Shown: positions 1 to 10,796 of the stretch, piece by piece | Position numbering within the stretch: the stretch's first letter is position 1 | Layout: each line of letters begins with the position of its first letter | NCBI GenBank assembly: GCA_963978895.1 | Contig: OZ022238.1 | Coordinates: forward strand, 19,154,917 to 19,218,916 | Origin: Erpobdella octoculata | Taxonomy: Eukaryota; Annelida; Clitellata; Hirudinida; Erpobdellidae | Direction: 5' to 3' | Length of the DNA stretch: 64,000 bases | Translations under genes and position numbers: made by a program | The notes under the pieces: model-generated | Told to the model about the DNA's origin: nothing | Databases searched by the model: none | The model's input: only the letters and a program-made list of their open reading frames with translations

Positions 1-362
1 CTTTTCTAAATAACCAGTTTCTGGTAACAGTAATTTAGCATCTTGTTCTATTAAATCGAATTTTTCAGTTAATCCAAGAAGATAATCACAAAGAGATGAA
101 TAAAGTTCAGAACATGTATCCTGAGTAATAGTTGCACTTTCCAATGATTTGGAAACTGCATTCATTCATTGTAAAATTTGATGCCACATTATTATTTGTA
201 AGGCAAATTCAAAAGTTTCCATTTTATCAATACAAATATTAAAATCACTATGAAATAATTTATTGCAAATCGATTGATATTAAAAAAAAATTTCATACTA
301 CTCAAAATGTTTTGGGACCCCTAGGCCATGGCCTAGTCGGCCTGCCTGTAAATCCGGCCCTG
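1..362 (-). mobile_element. hAT element end (TTF/ZMYM1-type), cut by window edge
   Basis: The reverse complement matches the first ~360 bases of the hAT element at 18536-19666 closely, including the terminal CAGGGCCGGATTTACAGGC and the following tract with GGCCATGGCC. Only the terminal part lies in the window; the rest is off the left edge. The element abuts a Helitron-like 3' hairpin at 363, so it appears to have inserted into that older element. No intact open reading frame is seen here. Confidence 0.85.
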
Positions 363-826
363 GGTACCCGCGTTGCCCGGGATTTTTAGTGGTTTTTCTA
401 ATGTTTGTCTCTCTCGCTTCCGTTCCTTCCCCGCTTGCTCTCCCGCTCTCGGTCGCTTTCCCGCTAACGGTTGCTTTCCTGATCCCGGTCGCTTTCCCGC
501 TCCCGGCCGTTTTCTCGCTCTCGTTTGCTTTTCCGTTCCCGGTCGCTTTCTAGATCCTGGACGCTTTCCCGCTCTTGGTCGCTTTATCTTTCCCGTTCGT
601 TTTTCCGCTCTCATTTGCTTTTTCGTTCCCTCTTGTTTTCCCGTTCCCGTTTCCGCTCGCTCACCCGCTCTGCTCATTTTGTGATCGATTTCAATTTTTT
701 CTTTACTATAATTGTCTTCCATTGCTTCTCAAGCTTGTGTAAAAATTGCATTACGATCGGATGAATGGTGTAGCAATGCATAAATGATACTTACTTACGT
801 AATCTTATTTATATATATATATATAT
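363..826 (-). mobile_element. Helitron-like non-autonomous element with 18-bp minisatellite
   Basis: Read on the minus strand, this has the same order as the element at 5364-6006: a (TA)n tract, a conserved stretch (about 660-780, reversed), a run of degenerate repeats of the type CCGGGAGCGGGAAAGCGA (about 400-660), and a terminal hairpin around CCCGGGCAACGCGGG. The 3' tail beyond the hairpin is interrupted by the hAT end at 362. The repeats leave several frames open, but no protein is implied. Assignment to Helitrons rests on the hairpin plus CTRR end of the sister copies. Confidence 0.65.
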
Positions 827-1374
827 ATAGATCAGCGACGGATCTAGGATTCTCTGGTGGGGGGATGATCTAACCAAAACTTGACAAAGAAAGTTTTTAC
901 AAGTTACGAAATAAACAGTATGCACAAAGACAACAAAGACAACATTTAAAGCAGAAGTCAAATTTCTAGAATAAAAAATCTACAGTGCAAAATCAAGACG
1001 CCTATTCTTGCTGGCTGCAAATCTATCAATAACATCATTTGTTTCTAAAAGCAATGCGTTATGGATATATAATAATGTTAGGCCAGTTAAACGCTCATCT
1101 GTGGTTCTGTTCAGGGGCGCAACCAGAAAAAACTGCTGGAGGTGCTGAAGTTCGAAAAAAGAAGAAAGTCCGCTGCAGACGAAAACATTTTTTGACTATC
1201 TTCAGTCTACGGTCTTTTTTGGTATCTTTAATAATTTATTAATGATAGAACAAGTATAGGAAAAAACGAGTTTTTCAACACAAACTTGATTTCAAATACA
1301 CTTGATTTAGAAATACGAAAGATGTTCAAATTGGTTGTTTTTAATTGAATCATGTATTGTCATCCAATCTATCT
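827..1374. mobile_element. Degenerate hAT-like remnant
   Basis: It begins with CAGCGACGGATCTAGGATT followed by a G-rich tract, which resembles a hAT terminal inverted repeat (typical form CAGTGGCGGATCCAG). The same end, inverted, is at about 5320-5362. No readable transposase remains. 1260-1374 shows nothing recognisable apart from a short tract shared with other dispersed repeats here (catgtattgtcatccaat). Confidence 0.4.
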
Positions 1375-3028
1375 ATCTATATATATAAAAGAACATGTCC
1401 TGACTGACTGACTGACTGACTGACTGACTGACTGACTGACTGACTGACTGACTGACTGACTGACTGACTGACTGACTGACTGATAATCAACGCCGAGCTC
1501 AAACGCCTCATCATAGGAACGTGAAATTTGGAACTTATATTACTTTTATAGCGTAAACATCCGCTAAGAAAGGATTTTTGAAAATTTTGCTCCTGAGGGG
1601 AAAAAACTGGAAAACAAACTTTTTTCTAAAACATTGTATATTTCAAAAACCAAAAATGAGGAGATTTTGAAATTTGGTATATAGATTCTTTTTGAAAAAT
1701 AAAAAGATACGTGTTTTACCATTTTTTGAAAATTCGGTTTCCCGGACCTCAAATGTGGGTTGGAAAATTGGGTTATTTGGTTTTTAAAGTAGCTTCTACT
1801 CAAAAACTGTTAATGCTACAGGAGTAAAAATTAGTATTTAGTTTCTACTCCAAAAATAATGAAATACGTGTTTTAGCATTTTTTGAAAATTTGATTTCCA
1901 GGACTTCAAATGTGGGGTGGAAAATAGGGTTATTTGTTTTTTAAAGTAACTGCTACTCAAAAACTGTAAATACCACAGATTTAAAAATTAGTATTTAGTT
2001 TCTATTCTAAAAATAAAGATATACGTGTTTCACCATTTTTTTATAAATTTGGTTTCCATGACCTTAATTTGGGCTGGACAATAGGATTACTTGGTTTTTA
2101 AAGTAACTGATACTCAAAAACTGTAAATGCTACAAAAGTAAAAATTAGTATTTAGTTTCTACTCTAAAAATAATGATATACGTGTTTCACTATTTTTTGA
2201 AAATTTGGTTTTCAGGACCTCAAATGTGGGGTGGAAAATTGGGTTACTTGGTGTTTAAAGTAACTGCTACTCAAAAACTGTAAATGCTACAAAAGTAAAA
2301 ATTAGTATTTAGTTTCTACTCTAAAAATAAGGATATATGAAATTTTGGTTTTCATGATCTCAAATGTGGGGTGGAAAAAGGTTTCTTTGGTTTTTAAAGT
2401 AACTGCTACTCAAAAACTGTGAATGCTACAGATGTCAAAATTAGTATTCAGTATTTACTCAAAAAATAATGATATAAGTGTTTCAACATTTTTTAAAAAC
2501 TTGGTTTCCAGGACCTCAAATGTGGGGTGGAAATAAGGGTTATTTGATTTCAAAATAACTGCTACTCAAAAACTGTAAGTGCTACAAATCTAAAAATTAG
2601 TATTTTGAAGTTTTGTGCCGGTTAAAAGTAGCTAAGTCCAGTTTATCACCGGTTGGGCCAAACCGTTGTTTTAGAGTCTTCACACGGGCCAGGCCAAACC
2701 TTAAATCAAAGTGGGACGGGCCGAGGTTTTTCACCAAGTATATAGATATTTTAGTGATTTTAGGGTCTTCAGTTGGGCCGGGCCAAACCTGAAGTCAAGG
2801 TGGGACGGGCCGAAGTTTTTCATCAAGTATATAGAACTTCTAGGCCTGTAAGTATGGGCCGGGCCTAATTCAAACGGGCTGTTCCGGGCCAGGAGTTTAG
2901 GTTTTTAAAACGGGCTGGGCTAAGTTGTCGACGGGCCGAGCCGAGACCTAAAAAATTGATCTCTACTATGGATGCACGGTTCAAACTCTCTAATTTCATG
3001 CGAGCGAAGCCGCTACGGGCACTGCTAG
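1375..3028 (+). mobile_element. Helitron-like element, copy A
   Basis: It starts TATATATAAAAGAACATGTC, then (CTGA)n, then a conserved 5' region (about 1484-1740). The middle holds about six diverged tandem units of ~150-160 bp, each with a variant of CAGGACCTCAAATGTGGGG and of TACTCAAAAACTGTAAATGC. A GGGCCGGGCC-rich segment (2630-2950) follows. The end is GCGAGCGAAGCCGCTACGGG then CACTGCTAG followed by T, which fits a hairpin plus CTRR Helitron terminus. No Rep/helicase coding sequence is present, so it is non-autonomous. It is followed directly by copy B in the same orientation. Confidence 0.7.
1400..1483. repeat. (CTGA)n microsatellite, 84 bp
   Basis: Twenty-one perfect CTGA units lie just inside the 5' end of the Helitron-like copy A. 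The same repeat at the same place in copy B is over five times longer. Confidence 0.98.
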
Positions 3029-3052
3029 TATATATATATAAAAGAACATGTC

Positions 3053-3510
3053 CTGACTGACTGACTGACTGACTGACTGACTGACTGACTGACTGACTGA
3101 CTGACTGACTGACTGACTGACTGACTGACTGACTGACTGACTGACTGACTGACTGACTGACTGACTGACTGACTGACTGACTGACTGACTGACTGACTGA
3201 CTGACTGACTGACTGACTGACTGACTGACTGACTGACTGACTGACTGACTGACTGACTGACTGACTGACTGACTGACTGACTGACTGACTGACTGACTGA
3301 CTGACTGACTGACTGACTGACTGACTGACTGACTGACTGACTGACTGACTGACTGACTGACTGACTGACTGACTGACTGACTGACTGACTGACTGACTGA
3401 CTGTGACTGACTGACTGACTGACTGACTGACTGACTGACTGACTGACTGACTGACTGACTGACTGACTGACTGACTGACTGACTGACTGACTGACTGACT
3501 GACTGACTGA
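3053..3510. repeat. (CTGA)n microsatellite, 458 bp
   Basis: A near-perfect CTGA run has one visible interruption at 3401-3410 (CTGTGACTGA). Its reverse strand reads as an open frame of Ser-Val-Ser-Gln repeats, which is a by-product of the 4-bp period and not a gene. Confidence 0.98.
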
Positions 3511-4186
3511 TAATATTATAACCAACGCCGAGCTCAAACGCCTCATCCTAGGAACGTGAAATTTGGAACTTATATTACTTTTATTGCGTAAGCATCCACT
3601 AAGAAAGGATTTTTGAAAATTTTGCTCCTGAGGGGAAGAAACTGGAAAACAAACTTTTTTCTAAAACAATGTATATCTCGAAAACCAAAAATGAGGAGAT
3701 TTTGAAATTTGGTATATGGATTCTTCTTGAAAAATAAAAAGATACGTGTTTCATCATTTTTTGAAAATTCGGTTTCCCGGACCTCAAATGTGGGTTGGAA
3801 AATTGGGTTATTTGGTTTTTAAAGTAGCTGCTACCAAAAACTGTAAATGCTACAGGAATAAAAATTAATATTTAGTTTCTACTCCAAAAATAATGAAATA
3901 CGTGTTTTAGCATTTTTTGAAAATTTGGTTTCCAGGACTTCAAATGTGGGGTGGAAAATAGGGATATTTTTTTTTTTAAAGTAACTGCTACTCAAAAACT
4001 GTAAATAACACAGATGTAAAAATTTATTTAGTTTCTATTCTAAAAATAAAGATATACGTCTTTCACCATTTTTTACAAATTTGGTTTCCAGGACTTTAAA
4101 TGTGGGGTGGAAAATAGGATTACTTGGTCTTTAAAGTAACTGCTACTCAAAAACTGTGAATGCTACAGATGTAAAAATTAGTATTT

Positions 4187-4409
4187 AGTATTTTTTTATT
4201 GAGATTTAGCATAAGCCTTATCAAGACAAGTCTTGCTCAAGACGAAAGATGGAGGGTACTTGCAAAGGCAGCCATTTATAGGCGCCTACCCCTTTAGCAA
4301 ATGCGAGTGAACTCCTTGCTTAAGGGAGTTACGCTGGTGACGCCGGCAAGGTTTGAACTGCCGACCTAACGATCGACAGGCGAACGCTCTACCGCTCTAC
4401 AACCAGCGC
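4187..4409 (-). mobile_element. tRNA-derived SINE inside Helitron-like copy B
   Basis: The minus strand begins near AGCGCTGGTTGTAGAGCGGT (A-box-like) and carries GGCAGTTCAAACCTTGCC (B-box-like), as in tRNA-derived SINE heads. A ~130-base tail region follows and ends in a short T/A-rich tract. Copy A has uninterrupted sequence at the matching place (about 2455-2470), which marks the insertion boundaries. The family name is unknown. Confidence 0.75.
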
Positions 4410-4949
4410 TTCAAAAAATAACGATATAAGTGTTTCACCATTTTTTAAAACTTTGGTTTCCATGACTTCAAATGTGGGGTCAAAATAAGGGTAATTTGAT
4501 TTTAAAATAACTGCTACTCAACAACTGCAAGCACTACAGATGTAAAACTTAGTATTTTGAGGTTTTGTGCCTGTTAAAAGTAGCTGAGTCCAGTTTATCA
4601 CCGGTCGGGCCAAGCCGTTATTATAGATTCTTCTTACGGGCCAGGCTAAACCTTATATCAAGGTGGTACGGGCCGAGGTTTTTCACTAAGCATATAGACG
4701 TTTTAGTGATTTTAGGGTCTTCAGAAGTCAAGGTGGGACGGGCCGAAGTTTTTCATCAAGTATATAGAATTTCTAGGCCTGTAAAAACGGACCGGGCCCA
4801 AATTAGACGGGCCGTGCCGGGCCAGAAATTTTGGTTTTGAAACGGGCTGGGCCAAGTTGTCGACGGGCCGAGCCGACACCTATGGATGCACGGTTCAAAT
4901 TCTCTAATTTCATGCGAGCGAAGCCGTTACGGGCACCGCTATTATAAAG

Positions 4950-5359
4950 ATATGCTAAAAGTTTCAGCTTCCTAGCTAGTCAAAAAGCTGGTTAAATTTT
5001 ACTTGCAAGATTTGTGTACAGAGAAAGCTACACATAAACAGAGATTGTAACCTAAATAAAAGTTTGTAAAAAAAAGAACAAAAGCCCGCCTACTTGCGCC
5101 CCTGGTTCTGGGGCGCAATGAACTTTTCAATATCTTCATGGCACTGAAGCTCCGTTCAGCTGTACCTATATGTAGTAATGGACTTCCCATGCCGGTGTGC
5201 ACTCTCGTTTCACAGTAATCTAGCGAGGGGTTCATACCCGCATTCTTACTGGATTCGTCGATGAATCTGACAAAGCTTAAAAAACATTTCTTAGCATGTA
5301 CAATTTTTTTTAGTAATCTGGTGGGGGAGATGCATTACCCCATTCCCCTGGATCCGTCG

Positions 5360-5363
<4 letters not shown>
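4950..5363 (-). mobile_element. hAT transposase C-terminal remnant with terminal repeat
   Basis: The minus strand at 4999-5235 encodes a fragment with ERSFSAMKILKSSLRPR, matching the ERSFS...R.LK...R signature of the hAT C-terminal dimerisation region. The plus-strand right edge is GGATCCGTCGCTG at about 5350-5362, a hAT-like terminal repeat also seen inverted at 827. About 4955-5060 matches, in reverse, a dispersed repeat at about 21290-21450. The fragment is too short and broken to be active. Confidence 0.6.
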
Positions 5364-6006
<643 letters not shown>

Positions 6007-6067
6007 TATATAATAAAACAAAAATAATAAAAACAAAATAAAAATACTTTGAAAATATATTAATTTA

Positions 6068-6190
6068 TATCTTTTTTTCATAATAGTTTATTGTCCTTTA
6101 CACCAAGTGTTTTAAGACTGAAATAGCTGTACCTATGTATGAAGCACCTAAGTACTTCCTGTCGTGGATCATAATTTGATCCTTTTGTGA
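6068..6190 (-). mobile_element. Short interspersed repeat with poly(A) tail (copy 1 of 3)
   Basis: The minus strand reads GGATCAAATTATGATCCACG ... CTTGGTGTAAAGGACAATAA ... and ends in an A-rich tail. It matches the copies at 22258-22440 (+) and 51368-51537 (-). This copy is 5'-truncated relative to them. A SINE, or the 3' tail of a LINE, are both possible. Confidence 0.75.
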
Positions 6191-6299
6191 AACAGACCCA
6201 GAAGCTTTTTTTTATCAAATCCAATCATTCTCCCTCAAGATCACATGCGCCATCACAAGATACACACGCCATCAACACTTAACCGGGCTGGTAAATAGA

Positions 6300-6563
6300 T
6301 GTTTGTTGCTGATGATAGGCGTCGCAATAGGGGGACATGTCCCCTCCACAATTTTTGAGGTGGGGGACAACATTGTATTTGTATGTCGGCAATTTTGCAC
6401 TTATTTTTTGAAAGAATGGCTTTTTTATGTCCCTTGATAGACGTTTTTGTCGGAATTACTAAAGGTCGATGAGAAAGCGACCAGGAGTGGGAAAGCAAGC
6501 GTGAAAGAAAACGGGAGCGAGAAAACGATAGAAAAACCCTGGGCAACGCCAGCTACCCCCTAG
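6300..6563 (+). mobile_element. Degraded hAT-like and Helitron-like ends
   Basis: 6319-6375 has the G-rich ends typical of hAT relics here (gcgtcgcaatagggggacat). 6470-6563 carries minisatellite-type units (GAAAGCGACCAGGAGTGGGA) and ends with CTGGGCAACGCCAG, TACCCCCTAG and then T, a mutated form of the Helitron-like 3' end at 6006. Confidence 0.5.
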
Positions 6564-7033
6564 TCCCTAATAATGAAGGTAAATGATTTCCTAAAATGTG
6601 TTGAAATGGCTTAAAATTATATCTAAATCAATCCAATTGCGAAATGCAAAATTTCCTTGGGCACCCTTATAAAGTTTTTGTTGCCCAACGTGGAAAAACC
6701 CAAATCCACCACTGGGTTCACTCCACGCCCAATTTTGTTCAGATTACTTCAGTGGTTAAGATTTGAATTTCAGATTAAGTAGGTTAGGTTTAAAAATTGT
6801 TTGTTTTAAACAAAAGGTTAATTAATTTTTTTCGACATTTTCAACTTTCCAATATTTTATCAATTAAAAAACATTCGTATGACAAGTCGGCTCTCCGTAA
6901 CTTTCTAAAGCATTTGCCATCTGCTGATGAGGTTTATAGGTTGGCGTGGAGATTAGTTGTAGCGGTTCGTTGTCCAGCGTTACAATTCAGCACCAGTCCG
7001 CAAATCTTTAGATTTATAAGTTCAATTAAAGAC

Positions 7034-8042
7034 ATGCCGAGCGCTCTCATCTTACTGTCAGAAGGTGCTGAGGAAATCGAAACAGTAGTTGTCGCCGACG
7101 TCCTAACCAGAGGAAAGGTCGTTGAATGTATTGCAGCATAACTGGTTTGAGCCAGAAATTTTATTAAATAAAAAATTATATGGTTAAAATTAATTTGCAG
7201 ATCGAAGTAACTATTGCTGGTCTCAGTGGCACAGAGCCGGTCGTATGCAGCAGAAATGTCGTCATAAAGCCCAATGCGACTTTAGCAGATGCAACTTCAA
7301 GACCATTTGACGTGATAATTCTGCCTGGAGGTCTTAAAGGTGCAGAAAATCTTGCCAAGGTAATAAATAATTTTTCGCTAATTTAGTTTAGAGTCGTTAA
7401 ATGAATTTTGTTTTGCAATGAGAATTTATTATTTATATTTAGTAAATTTATTGAAAAGTACCCTTGAATTTACGAAAAGATGCTATATAAATTCATTTTG
7501 ATTGATCGATTCTTTGGTTGTACTCATTTTCACAATTAAAAATGATTTTTGACAGTCAAGCGTTGTTGGGGACTTACTGAAAAAACAGGAAAAAAGTGAC
7601 AAGTACATTGCATGTATTTGTGCAGGTATCCATAACATTTGAAACTCATGGTTATTTAATGTAATTATCTTATTAGAATTTACAATTTTATTATTATTTT
7701 AAGCTCCAATTGCTCTGGAATCACACAAAATTGCCATAGGAAAAAAGATCACATCCTATCCAACTCTTGAACAGAGACTAAAAGATGCTGGTCAGCTAAA
7801 TTTAAGACTTTATTTTTTTAATATAATACAATCTCATGAGAAAACATGAAAAACGTAGTAAAAATCGTTATTATTCTTTTTTAGGGTATAGGTACAGCCA
7901 CGACAGGGTGGTTGTTGATGGAAAAATCATAACAAGTCGCGGCCCCGGTACGTCTTTTGAGTTTGCTTTGATGATCCTTGAAAAGCTGGCTGGACCAGAA
8001 CAGAGGAAGATTGTTGAAGACCCACTTCTTCTGAGACATTGA
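7034..8042 (+). CDS. PARK7: DJ-1/PARK7-family protein, 5 exons
   Basis: DJ-1 proteins are small dimeric proteins of the DJ-1/PfpI superfamily, linked to oxidative-stress response and reported glyoxalase/deglycase activity. Exons: 7034-7117, 7201-7359, 7556-7625, 7704-7790, 7885-8042. All introns are GT...AG and the phases close to 185 residues (human about 189). Residues 1-20 carry [20 protein letters not shown] with the conserved Glu near 15-18. The nucleophile elbow reads ACICAAP with the reactive Cys at residue 103 (human Cys106). The C-terminal part has [13 protein letters not shown]. The human His126 position is Tyr here. The same frame is open upstream to an ATG at 6797, adding 79 Arg/Lys-rich residues; I chose 7034 because it matches the usual family start. 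The first donor (AAG|GTCGTT) is weak. Identification is firm; the start is less so. Confidence 0.93.
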
Positions 8043-9315
8043 ACTCAACTCACCTTAAATTATTGAACTCCCTTTTCACCTCTTTCTCTCTCTGATCTCA
8101 TGTTCTTCTGCCAACTTCATCCCATTTTATCACGAGTATTAGGCTTCTCCTTGAAAGATACCAATATAATTATTTGCACATCGATCTGCATTTGAGCTCA
8201 CAATTAGCTAGATTTATGCATGTTTCATTGAATATTCATAGTAATGATCAAAAAGTTCATATGAATCACCCCATTGAATTCACAGTAAACCAGCATAAAA
8301 ATGTATTGCTATGTTTTTTGCTTCCAACATTTCATATTTAAAGTTTTCTCCCATTTCTAGATCATCACCATGACCTGCTTGCTTTCTGAAATAAAACTTG
8401 CGGTTTGCTGTTGTTGCACAATGCGCGAATTAATGATGGCGACATCGCAGTAAAGTTTGTATTTTTTGATGACGTCAAATTTTTTTATGTTTTTATTAAA
8501 CAGAGAATTTTTTTTTACAAGTCAGTTAAGTAAAATAGCAGTTCAGAAGGCCGGAGATGTTTATAGATATAAAATGAAGACAAAATTTGTATGATACAAT
8601 ACAAATTATACTTCTCTCTTACAAATGATCGGTTAGCGTATCACATTCAGTTTTTGCACATTTCGGCCATATACGGTACAAGACATTGCACATCGATTGT
8701 TATAAATTAATAATTTAGAAAGAAAAAATGGCAAGCCAAGTTACTCACAAAATGTCAGAGCTAGAAAAAAGTGGATGGTATAGCATTATTTAAAATGTAT
8801 GGTTAAAAATGTAAGCAACGTGATCAACTAGCCATGTCATCATTAGCAACATACAAAATACTTTGCAACTTCTGGCATATTTACAAATGTGATTCGAATG
8901 CTTTTATGCTCTGGAAATAAAGTGAACATTTCAACTCAGAGGAGTCTTATTGATTGAGCAAGCATTTCTTTGCATAAAATTGAAGGTCGTTAAACGAAAA
9001 AAAACCCTGAAATGAACAAGAGCAATAAAATCTAAATATAAACAAGAAAATATTTCCAGCTTGTGCAATTATAGTAATCCATCAACAATGGACTGCCCGA
9101 ATGACAATAACTTTCCCCGTTCACAGTTCAAGCTGTGCTATGTCGAAGAATTAATCTTCAAAGTCATCTGATGATAGGTAGTGGTGAAGAGATCAGAGCA
9201 CCAAGGTGTGGTTGAAGTGTTGATGATGATGATGGTATTATAATGATGATGATGTTGACAGACTAGGTATGCATTTATGGAAAATGCCAATAACTCTCTA
9301 GTAACCGGGTGCAGA
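8043..9315. other. 3' flank of PARK7 and intergenic DNA
   Basis: No gene is seen. 8043-8400 is probably the PARK7 3' untranslated region, with AATAAAA-type signals such as GAAATAAAACTTG near 8390 and AATAAAGTGAAC near 8916. 9220-9255 is a short GATGAT-rich tract. PARK7 (+) and RAB40 (-) converge across this interval. Confidence 0.5.
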
Positions 9316-10732
9316 CTAGCTGATGATACAGCTGTGATGGTACGTGATCAATGTATCGGATGGCCTGATGATCTTGTGTTTTCTATGTTTATCGAACAGC
9401 CGGGGATGATGGTGGAAACTTTGCGTTTTTGGATGAGTCCTGTTCGTTGCCAAGTAAGACTTGAGGTGGCTTTTAAGTGGGGGAGGAAGCGGTAGCAGTT
9501 CTACTCCGTATACGGTCGTGTGAGCCGCTATAGTTCGGCAACACAGCTCTTGTAGACTCAACACTTAGAAAAAAAATAGATTTTGACCATTTCATATATG
9601 TGAACAAAAACCCAAAAGATTAGGAAATAAAGTAAATAACATAGAAAATAAAATAAATAAATAATAAGATAGAAAATAACAGATTGATACTGATGTTGGA
9701 GCAATGGAGACTCATTTCTGATCAAATAATTTGTTAATTGCAATCCAACTTCCTTAAAAGGTATATCAAGTATAGGTGAAATATACCTTTATTGAAACCC
9801 CAGGTGCGACTCATTCCATTTCTCTTGAGCGCAACACGCGACAAGGCCGACAGCGATTCAATGACGTTGAAGTCGCACAAAGGACTGACTTCGAAAAAGG
9901 ACATGTCATGCCTCAGGGCATATTCCTCTGCAAGAAGTTCACTGACCTCCCTTTTGTAAGCCAGGTGGCATCTGTTACCAATGAGAATCCTGGGTACTCC
10001 AGGTGCATGCTGAATGAATATGAAGATGCAACCAGGTTGTTTAATTATTTATATATGATTTATAAGTTTTAAAGTTCTATTTGAAGTGGTGATTAGAAAT
10101 TTGAAGCTAAAATAAACAATAACAGGTAATTAGTTGTACCTCCTCAATCTCTTTGATCCACCTTCCAATACCATCGAATGACCACCTGTTTGTTATGTCG
10201 TAAACAAGCAGAATGCCCTGAAGAAGTACAAAATTTAAATCATTATTCTAGCACAATATATATTTTACATATCCATTTGAAATTAAACTATGGAAGAATT
10301 AAGAAATAAAAATAATTGAGTGAAAGAAAATAAGAAAGAAATAAAAACCTGAGCTCCTCTTGAATAGGAACGAAAAATTGTGCAAAACCTCCCCTGCCCT
10401 GAAGTGTCCCTGAATTATTTACAACTTATTTAATTTTTAAATGCATTTTATTTCACATTTACTCATTATATACAAAACATTTTTGTGTAATAATACATTA
10501 ATTACAAATATAATAACTTAATTAATCGAAAAATAAAGTTAATTGTTTTGAAAAATGAAAGAAGATAAGCAAACCACAATTGAAGTTTAACACGCTTTCC
10601 ATCTAATAAGATGGTGGTTGTTTTGTAGACGATGCCTGCAAAATTCAGAATTTGAAAGTCATGTAGTCTTCATTAAATCAATTTAAAAACATTTCTCAGC
10701 CTGCATAACTGGGATTAGCTGTGTACTGAGCA

Positions 10733-10796
<64 letters not shown>

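Larger units (their letters stand above)
3029..4942 (+). mobile_element. Helitron-like element, copy B
   Basis: It repeats the structure of copy A: TATATATAAAAGAACATGTC start, (CTGA)n, conserved 5' part (3511-3790), ~155-bp tandem units, GGGCC-rich segment (4580-4880) and the end GCGAGCGAAGCCGTTACGGG then CACCGCTA. A tRNA-derived SINE (4187-4409) interrupts one of the internal units. The two copies adjoin head to tail with no unique DNA between them. They are similar but clearly diverged, so this is not an assembly duplicate. Confidence 0.7.

Noticed and set aside
3025..3546. 173-residue Ser-Val-Gln repeat open frame
   Set aside because: Produced entirely by the (CTGA)n microsatellite.
4320..4409. 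Genuine tRNA gene on the minus strand
   Set aside because: Boxes A and B are present but a cloverleaf does not form cleanly, and a SINE body follows.
7690..7890. Loss of the DJ-1 His126 equivalent (Tyr here) as a sign of lost function
   Set aside because: That position varies among DJ-1 proteins, and the reactive Cys and the conserved acidic residue are kept.
9277..9495. Plus-strand 72-residue frame
   Set aside because: It is antisense to the RAB40 SOCS-box exon, which matches the family residue by residue.
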